DNA from: Chloroflexota bacterium
GTDB lineage: Bacteria; Chloroflexota; Limnocylindria; Limnocylindrales; CSP1-4
NCBI GenBank assembly: GCA_021785115.1
Contig: JAJYGO010000187.1
Location: forward strand, 1 to 11,864
Reading direction: 5' to 3'
Length of the DNA stretch: 11,864 bases
In this document: piece by piece, positions 7,552 through 11,864 of the stretch
Layout of the letters: each line of letters opens with the position of its first letter
Numbering within the stretch: the stretch's first letter is position 1
Notes under the pieces: generated by a model
Seen by the model: only the letters and a program-made list of their open reading frames with translations
Told to the model about the DNA's origin: nothing
The model's database searches: none
Made by a program: the position numbers and the translations under genes

Positions 7552-8178
7552 ATGCGAGCGATTGGAGCCCAGGCACGGGCCACCGCCGAGCACGCCACCG
7601 GTCGCCGCCCGGCTGGCGCGATCACCACCCTGCTGATCCTGGCCGTCACGGCGGGGGTCATCCTGGCCGCCGCGTTCCTCTCCGATCGGGGCGCATCGGG
7701 GGGGGCCGCCGGCGGCGTTACCGCCGTGTCGGTCAGCGGCACTGCGTCGGGCGCGGCACCCGTCGTCGGCAAGTCCGCGCCTGACTTCACGGCGACGACC
7801 ACAGACGGGCGTCAGGTCCGCCTGAGCGACTACATCGGGCACCCGGTCTGGCTGACCTTCGGCGCCAGCTGGTGCCAGCCGTGCCGTGCCGAGAACCCGG
7901 ACGTGGAGGCCGCGTACCGCGGTTTCGAGGCGCGGGGGCTCGTGGTCCTCCAGGTCTTCATGTCGGAGGATGCCGCTGCCGTCCGCGACTACTCGACGCG
8001 GGTGGGCATCAGCTACCTGACGGTGCCCGATCCCGACGAACGGCTGGCCGCCCAGTACCGCATCCTCGGCATTCCGTCCCACTTCTTCATCGACTCCTCG
8101 GGCAAGCTCGCCAGGCTCAGGATCGGCAGCCTCGACCCGCAGTCGATGCGCGCCGCGCTGGAGGGACTCACCGGGTGA
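7552..8178 (+). CDS. resA: ResA/TlpA-type membrane-anchored thiol:disulfide oxidoreductase
   Basis: 208 residues from ATG 7552, with GGAG at 7541-7544 as ribosome site. A signal-anchor helix (about residues 25-42, ITTLLILAVTAGVILAAAFL) is followed by a Gly/Ala/Ser-rich linker and a thioredoxin fold. The fold has APDFTATTTDG at its start, the active site WCQPC (Trp107, Cys108, Cys111), and the cis-proline loop GIPSHFFID (Pro175). ResA proteins reduce the disulfide of apocytochrome CXXCH motifs outside the cell membrane and are themselves re-reduced by CcdA; both partners are in this operon. Trp-Cys-Gln-Pro-Cys differs from the Cys-Glu-Pro-Cys of Bacillus ResA but is common in TlpA relatives. 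The stop codon overlaps the next gene's GTG start (GTGA), so translation of the two is probably coupled. Confidence 0.92.
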   Translation: MRAIGAQARATAEHATGRRPAGAITTLLILAVTAGVILAAAFLSDRGASGGAAGGVTAVSVSGTASGAAPVVGKSAPDFTATTTDGRQVRLSDYIGHPVWLTFGASWCQPCRAENPDVEAAYRGFEARGLVVLQVFMSEDAAAVRDYSTRVGISYLTVPDPDERLAAQYRILGIPSHFFIDSSGKLARLRIGSLDPQSMRAALEGLTG

Positions 8179-9812
8179 TCGGGCGCGCCCTCCGGCGCAT
8201 CCCCCACCCGCCGCTGTCGAGCCGCCGCGGGCTGTTCACCCTGTTCATCCTCGTCGCGGCGCTCGGCGCGACTTCCACGATCGGCACGGTCGTCGCCGTG
8301 CAATGGACCGAGACCGCGGATTTCTGTGGTCGCTGCCACACCATGGGCCCGGAGCTCAAGGCGTACGAGATGTCGCCACACCGCGAGGTGGCGTGCGTCC
8401 AGTGCCACACGGAGCCGGGCATCGCGGGCTGGGTCAAGGCGAAGATCAACGGCACGAAGCAGCTCGTCCAGGTGCTGACGGGGACGTTCCCCAGGCCGAT
8501 CCCGGCGCCCGACCACGCCCTCCTGCCGCCAACCAGCGTCACCTGCCTCAAGTGCCACGACATCGGGCCGCTCATCGCCAACGGTGGCCCGATCAAGCTC
8601 GTCCTCCAGAACCGATACCAGCTCGACGAGACGTCGACGCGAGACGCGATCGCGCTCGTCGTGCGGCCCTTCGGCTTCGGGTCGACTCCCGCCGCGGGCA
8701 GCGGCAACGTTGCCGCCGACGGGACGGCGAGCGCCGGCGGGGCAGCCGGGGCCACTGGCGGGGGAGGTGGCGCCGGCGGGGACGCGACCCCACGCGGGGT
8801 GCACTGGCACATCGCGTCGGACGTCGAGTACGCGGCCACTCATGAGCGCGCCCAGAAGATCGACTACGTCGCCATCGTGGGGCCCACCGGGGAACGTGAG
8901 GAGTTCATCGCCGCGGACGCCGTGACCGTCTCGGCCGACGTGGCTCCCGACATCGAACGCCTCCGCTCGGCAGGTCTCCGGCAGATGGACTGTATCGACT
9001 GCCACAACCGGATCGGGCACGGTGTGCCCGGCATCGACGAGTCGATCGACGATCACATCGACAGCGGTGAGATCAGCACGCAGCTGCCCTGGATCAAGCG
9101 CGAGGCGAGCGACCGCCTGTCGGTGGAGTACGCCTCGGTCGCCGATGCCGATCGCGCGATCGCCGGCCTGCGCGGCTTCTACACGCAACGCTATCCGCTG
9201 GTGGCCGCCGAGCAGCGCACGGCGATCGACAACGCCATCACGAGCCTCCAGACCATCTACCGGCTGGTGGCGACCCCCGACATGCGGGTCACACAGGCGA
9301 CGTACCCGAACAACCTGGGGCACCAGACCGCGCCCGGCTGCTTCCGCTGCCACGACGGCGCGCACTACAAGGTGGTCAAGGGCGCGCTCTCGGACGAGAC
9401 GATCCCGTCGCAGTGCGCGACGTGTCACACTTTCCCGCAGATCGGAAGCATCGAATCCGGCGTCCTGATCGGCCAGCGCCCGGACAGCCACAACGACCGG
9501 CTCTGGGTCTTCGACCACAAGGCGAGCGTCACGTCCGACGATCCCGCCAGCCAGTCATGCGGCGCGTGCCACACCAGGACGTACTGCCAGAACTGTCACC
9601 AGACGCCGGCGGTCAAGGTGTCCCACGACGGCATGATCCTGAATCATGCCAACGTGGCCCGGCAGGTCGGCGCCACCGCGTGCGCCTACTGCCACCAGCC
9701 CGCGTACTGTGCCCAGTGCCACTCGGACCCGGTGCTCCCCGTGGGCCCGGCCGGGAGCGGGCAGACAGGCGCACTCCGACACGACGATGCCGCCGCGCCA
9801 GCGCCACCCTAG
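8175..9812 (+). CDS. NapC/NirT-type membrane-anchored decahaem cytochrome c
   Basis: 545 residues from GTG 8175, whose codon overlaps the resA stop; the longer in-frame reading from 7872 lies inside resA. One N-terminal membrane helix (about residues 19-44) is followed by FCGRCHTM...YEMSPH...CVQCH, the pattern of NapC/NrfH quinol dehydrogenases. In those proteins Met of CXXCHxM is a haem ligand near the quinol site. Ten CXXCH motifs begin at 8325, 8394, 8544, 8991, 9339, 9414, 9558, 9585, 9681 and 9708. After the third comes a Gly/Ala-rich stretch (about 8677-8798), then CIDCHNRIGHGVPG and a long helical part, then the last six haems, including two close pairs. Likely role: oxidise menaquinol and pass electrons outward. 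NapC and NrfH have four haems, so this is a much extended relative and its acceptor is unknown. Confidence 0.9.
   Translation: MIGRALRRIPHPPLSSRRGLFTLFILVAALGATSTIGTVVAVQWTETADFCGRCHTMGPELKAYEMSPHREVACVQCHTEPGIAGWVKAKINGTKQLVQVLTGTFPRPIPAPDHALLPPTSVTCLKCHDIGPLIANGGPIKLVLQNRYQLDETSTRDAIALVVRPFGFGSTPAAGSGNVAADGTASAGGAAGATGGGGGAGGDATPRGVHWHIASDVEYAATHERAQKIDYVAIVGPTGEREEFIAADAVTVSADVAPDIERLRSAGLRQMDCIDCHNRIGHGVPGIDESIDDHIDSGEISTQLPWIKREASDRLSVEYASVADADRAIAGLRGFYTQRYPLVAAEQRTAIDNAITSLQTIYRLVATPDMRVTQATYPNNLGHQTAPGCFRCHDGAHYKVVKGALSDETIPSQCATCHTFPQIGSIESGVLIGQRPDSHNDRLWVFDHKASVTSDDPASQSCGACHTRTYCQNCHQTPAVKVSHDGMILNHANVARQVGATACAYCHQPAYCAQCHSDPVLPVGPAGSGQTGALRHDDAAAPAPP
9558..9722 (+). repeat. Duplicated twin-haem motif in the NapC-like cytochrome
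   Basis: CGACHTRTYCQNCH (9558-9599) and CAYCHQPAYCAQCH (9681-9722) share the spacing CX2CHX4CX2CH and are 41 residues apart. They look like an internal duplication of a two-haem unit at the C-terminus. The similarity is seen directly; the duplication is inferred. Confidence 0.65.
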
Positions 9813-9906
9813 CCTCGCGGGCGCCCGGAGCGCGCAGGTAGCCGGGACGACGGGAAGCCGGCGGTCGTCAGCGGTCGTCCTGCCCGCGGTCGGTCCGGAA
9901 GAGCGG

Positions 9907-10671
9907 GTGCCGGGGAGCGTCGAGCGCCGAGCACGTCACGGGGAGTGGCTGACGACCCGCGAGGCGAGCGCGCTCGTGGGCGTCTCGTCGGCGACGCTCC
10001 GTCGCTGGTGCGATGCCGGCGCCGTGACGGCATTCACGACACCCGGCGGCCATCGTCGGCTCGCTCGTTCGGCCGTGCTGGGACTCCTGACGGAGACGAA
10101 GCACGCGGCTCCCGCGACGGCACGGCTGGACACGGCGACCCGCCGGATCACGGGCATCTACCGCCGCGAGATCATCTCCTCAACCGGCTGGCCCGCGTGG
10201 GTCGGGGCACTTCCCGAACCCGATCGACAGGCGCTGCGCGCACGCGGTCGGCGGCTCGCCGCAGCGCTCGTCGGGTACCTTGGCGCGACGGCCCCCGAGG
10301 ACCGCCAGGCGTGCCTGCGCGACGCGGAATCGGCCGCGGCCGACCACGGCCGCATCGCGGCGGCGCACGGTTCCCCGATGGGGGAAACCGTCGAACTGTT
10401 CCTCCGTGCCCGGGCGCCGTTTCTCCGGGAGATCGCGGCCCTGTCCCGCCGCGAGGCGCTCACCACGACCCAGGCGACGGGGCTCCTCGAGGCGGCGATC
10501 GTCGCGCTCGACCGATTGCTCTCGGCGGTCATCGAGGGGCACCGAAGGGCATCGGCACCTGGCGGCCGGCCCACCGGGGGGATCAGGTCCGATCGGAGCC
10601 GCGTATCTCGAATGGGTAGCGGAGACCGATCTGGCGCCGGATCTCCTCGACGACCGTGGCCCGTGGGTTGA
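9907..10671 (+). CDS. MerR/BldC-like helix-turn-helix regulator with C-terminal helical domain
   Basis: 254 residues from GTG 9907, preceded by GGAAGAG. An in-frame ATG at 9787 would overlap the cytochrome gene by 26 nt and add 40 unstructured residues with no visible ribosome site, so 9907 is preferred but not certain. Residues 13-52 form a MerR-type DNA-binding unit: EWLTTREASALVGVSSATLRRW, then the wing TTPGGHRRL. Residues about 78-215 are all-helical and contain HGRIAAAHGSPMGETVELFLRARAP split over several helices, reminiscent of RsbRD-type N-terminal sensor domains seen fused to such HTH units. The last 28 residues or so (from 10583) lose the usual codon pattern and run antisense to a small minus-strand ORF, so the natural C-terminus may be shorter. 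It could regulate the cytochrome operon, but nothing in the sequence proves that. Confidence 0.75.
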   Translation: MPGSVERRARHGEWLTTREASALVGVSSATLRRWCDAGAVTAFTTPGGHRRLARSAVLGLLTETKHAAPATARLDTATRRITGIYRREIISSTGWPAWVGALPEPDRQALRARGRRLAAALVGYLGATAPEDRQACLRDAESAAADHGRIAAAHGSPMGETVELFLRARAPFLREIAALSRREALTTTQATGLLEAAIVALDRLLSAVIEGHRRASAPGGRPTGGIRSDRSRVSRMGSGDRSGAGSPRRPWPVG

Positions 10672-10723
10672 CGTCGCGCACCAGGGTGGGCGCCGTCGTC
10701 GCCGACCGGCGCGGGCCGACCAT
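10583..10723 (-). CDS. Small unrecognised protein (46 aa), convergent with the regulator
   Basis: ATG 10723 to TGA 10583, in the minus strand. Almost every codon ends in G or C, and the composition is protein-like (VNPRATVVEEIRRQIGLRYP near the C-terminus), whereas the opposing plus-strand frame loses third-position GC here. An in-frame stop at 10754-10756 limits any extension. It lies 47 nt after the preceding minus-strand gene, so it could be the last gene of that operon. The ribosome site is weak: AGGA lies about 18 nt away. It could instead be the tail of a longer gene broken by a frameshift. No family was recognised. Confidence 0.45.
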   Translation of the reverse strand: MVGPRRSATTAPTLVRDVNPRATVVEEIRRQIGLRYPFEIRGSDRT

Positions 10724-10770
10724 GCGGCATCCGATGTGCCGGGATCCTGCCAGTCAGTGCGACGGTGCCG

Positions 10771-11259
10771 TTACGCGCCGGTGGCGCGCCGGGCCGAGCT
10801 GCGCCGGCGCGGCGCGCCCGTGTCGTCCGACCGGCGCCGGCTGCTCGAGGGCGGTGTCGGCGATGGGCGCTCGTCCGGGCCCCGGGCATCCGGACCCGAC
10901 GAGGTGGGCGGGGGTGGCGTGAGTGAGGCAGTCACCGTCGCGGCGTCCGGGTGCCGCCGTCGGATGAGCCAGTCGAGACCGTCGGCCGTGATCGCCCCGC
11001 GTCCGACACCCCGCGCCAGCGACGCGCCGAGCTCCTGCTCGTCGAGCTCCGCGATCTGCCACGCCGGAGCGCTCGATGGGAGCGCGTCCTCCTCGGCTCG
11101 CGGCCCGCGGATCCGGCGGATCAGCTCGTCGTGCGAGGTTTCGGCGGGCAGCTCGGCTCCTGGCGGCGTGGGGCCGCTCGGACGAGCGCCAGGGGGCTCC
11201 GTGAGGCGGAGACGCCGCCAGAGCTGTGTCCACGCGGTCGACAGGCCACTTCCGGTCAT
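10771..11259 (-). CDS. Unrecognised 162-residue protein, coupled to the gene upstream
   Basis: ATG 11259 to TAA 10771. The start codon overlaps the stop of the preceding gene as ATGA, with GAGG ten nt upstream, which argues strongly that this frame is translated. The N-terminal third is Pro-rich. The middle (about residues 40-110) is acidic and helical, with DELIRRIRGPRAEED, IAELDEQELGASLARG and ITADGLDWLIRRRHPD. The last 45 residues are low-complexity Pro/Ser/Arg and probably disordered. There is no signal peptide, membrane segment or cysteine cluster, so it is probably cytoplasmic. I do not recognise the family. Its position behind a radical SAM gene is the only hint about function. Confidence 0.6.
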   Translation of the reverse strand: MTGSGLSTAWTQLWRRLRLTEPPGARPSGPTPPGAELPAETSHDELIRRIRGPRAEEDALPSSAPAWQIAELDEQELGASLARGVGRGAITADGLDWLIRRRHPDAATVTASLTPPPPTSSGPDARGPDERPSPTPPSSSRRRSDDTGAPRRRSSARRATGA

Positions 11260-11555
11260 GTCTCGTCTACCTCGTGGCCGGCCAGGGCGGATCCGCTGTC
11301 TCCCACGCGCTCGACGAGGACGAGGGCGGCCGTGGCCCGTCGCCGGGTGGGGAGCACGGGCAGCACGGGCAGCACGCGATGGAGACAGTACACGCTCGGA
11401 CCGTACGGGTGCGACGCGGTGTCGGGGAAGGCCCGAAAGGTACCGCCGGGGGCTACCCCAATCGGCGGGATGCGCACGAGGTTGCCGTGGTGCAGGTCCG
11501 GACGCTGCGGCAGCCGAGCCCTGGGCCGACCGTTCGCCGGCGTCGTCGGCCGCAT
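11256..11555 (-). CDS. Unrecognised 99-residue protein after the AmrS gene
   Basis: ATG 11555 to TGA 11256. The frame is open further upstream, but ATG 11555 has GGAG eight nt before it and begins 34 nt after the AmrS stop, so it is the most economical start. Third-position GC is high in this frame and poor in the two other minus-strand frames. The core contains NLVRIPPIGVAPGGTFRAFP and SVYCLHRVLPVLPVLP, the latter from a 9-nt repeat. There is one cysteine and no clear membrane helix. The stop overlaps the next gene's start (ATGA). The family was not recognised. The G-x-F ... C-L-H-x-x-L-P layout faintly recalls some small uncharacterised domains, but not enough to name one. Confidence 0.55.
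   Translation of the reverse strand: MRPTTPANGRPRARLPQRPDLHHGNLVRIPPIGVAPGGTFRAFPDTASHPYGPSVYCLHRVLPVLPVLPTRRRATAALVLVERVGDSGSALAGHEVDET
11353..11376. repeat. 9-nt tandem repeat coding Val-Leu-Pro
   Basis: AGCACGGGC occurs at 11353-11361 and 11362-11370, followed by a partial copy (AGCACG). On the minus strand it encodes three successive Val-Leu-Pro units. The unit is a multiple of three, so copy-number change would not break the frame. Confidence 0.7.
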
Positions 11556-11589
11556 CGGCCGTCTCCGCGCGCTCGTCCGCTGAGGCCGC

Positions 11590-11864
11590 TCAGGCTCGAT
11601 CGGGATGGCCTGGTTCGGCGGCGAAGGCGGCGATCCGTACCGGGAGCCGCCGCGAGCCCCACCGGCCGGCGGGCCCGGCGAACACGCCGGGGACCTGCCC
11701 GCCGCACGTGCCGCAGCGGCCGTCATCGGTCACGCGGTACGTGCCGATCTCGTACCCGTCCCGCTCGATGAGGAGCGCGCCGCAGGCGTGGCACCTGGTC
11801 GACTGCCCGCTCCGGTCCTGCACGTTGCCCGTGTACGCGTAGCGGATCCCGTTGGCCAGCGCGA
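11590..11864 (-). CDS. amrS: AmmeMemoRadiSam system radical SAM enzyme, C-terminus (partial at window edge)
   Basis: The frame enters from the right edge and stops at TGA 11590-11592, leaving about 90 residues. They match the end of AmrS-type radical SAM proteins: GIRYAYTGNV, then RCHACGALLIERDGYEI, then GRCGTCGGQVPGVF. The two CX2C pairs make a small zinc-ribbon-like tail that is characteristic of this group, often annotated as PflA-like activating enzymes. Family knowledge: AmrS co-occurs with AMMECR1-like and Memo-like proteins, and its reaction is not established. The radical SAM CX3CX2C core lies outside the window and cannot be checked. A GTG at 11823 is internal, not the start. Two unrecognised genes follow on the same strand with short or overlapping junctions. 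Confidence 0.85.
   Translation of the reverse strand, partial: ALANGIRYAYTGNVQDRSGQSTRCHACGALLIERDGYEIGTYRVTDDGRCGTCGGQVPGVFAGPAGRWGSRRLPVRIAAFAAEPGHPDRA

Noticed and set aside
8013..9518. Minus-strand open frame of about 501 codons
   Set aside because: It is antisense to the decahaem cytochrome, whose ten CXXCH motifs establish the plus-strand frame.
11256..11555. Assignment of the 99-aa protein to a small uncharacterised domain family (TIGR04076-like)
   Set aside because: Only a loose G-x-F ... C-L-H-x-x-L-P layout is shared, and the expected C-terminal conserved part is missing. A profile search would decide.
10280..11842. Long plus-strand open frame of about 520 codons
   Set aside because: The product is an Arg/Ser-rich, low-information sequence with poor third-position GC. 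It overlaps the regulator in another frame and runs antisense to AmrS, whose C-terminal motifs are unmistakable.

Overview
The window is GC-rich bacterial DNA. Its main content is one plus-strand locus for making and using c-type cytochromes. Cytochrome c maturation is of the system II (Ccs/Res) type. The coding style (many GTG starts, very high G/C at third codon positions, proline- and glycine-rich linkers) and the large multihaem cytochromes suggest an uncultured Chloroflexota lineage. An actinobacterium is the main alternative; the taxonomic call is inference.

Layout, left to right. (1) Nt 3-3042: a very large secreted multihaem cytochrome, cut off at the window's 5' edge. It has a Pro-rich linker, a ZU5-like 'GG...PGAL' segment, beta-type regions and eight haem-binding motifs. 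Its reading frame breaks at about 2262, and the rest continues perfectly in the +1 frame. (2) Nt 3043-3307: the largest non-coding gap in the plus-strand series, with a 14-nt perfect palindrome and a small hairpin; the promoter of the next operon probably lies here. (3) Nt 3308-9812: a tight operon of a membrane-anchored TPR protein, ccdA, resB, ccsA, a ResA/TlpA thioredoxin and a NapC/NirT-type decahaem cytochrome. Gaps are 5-35 nt, or genes overlap. (4) Nt 9907-10671: a MerR-like helix-turn-helix regulator with a C-terminal helical domain. (5) Minus strand, 11864 down to 10583: the C-terminus of an AmmeMemoRadiSam-system radical SAM enzyme (AmrS), followed by two unrecognised proteins joined by an ATGA stop/start overlap. 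Last comes a 46-codon ORF whose 3' end overlaps the regulator convergently.

How the genes fit together. CcdA carries reducing equivalents across the membrane to the ResA-like thioredoxin, which keeps apocytochrome CXXCH cysteines reduced. ResB and CcsA bring haem across and attach it, and the TPR protein probably handles apocytochrome substrates. The NapC-like protein would take electrons from quinol and pass them along its haem chain, perhaps to the large secreted cytochrome. This looks like a dedicated maturation-plus-conduit unit for respiratory electron export. The terminal acceptor cannot be read from the sequence. No tRNA, rRNA, CRISPR or insertion sequence was seen.
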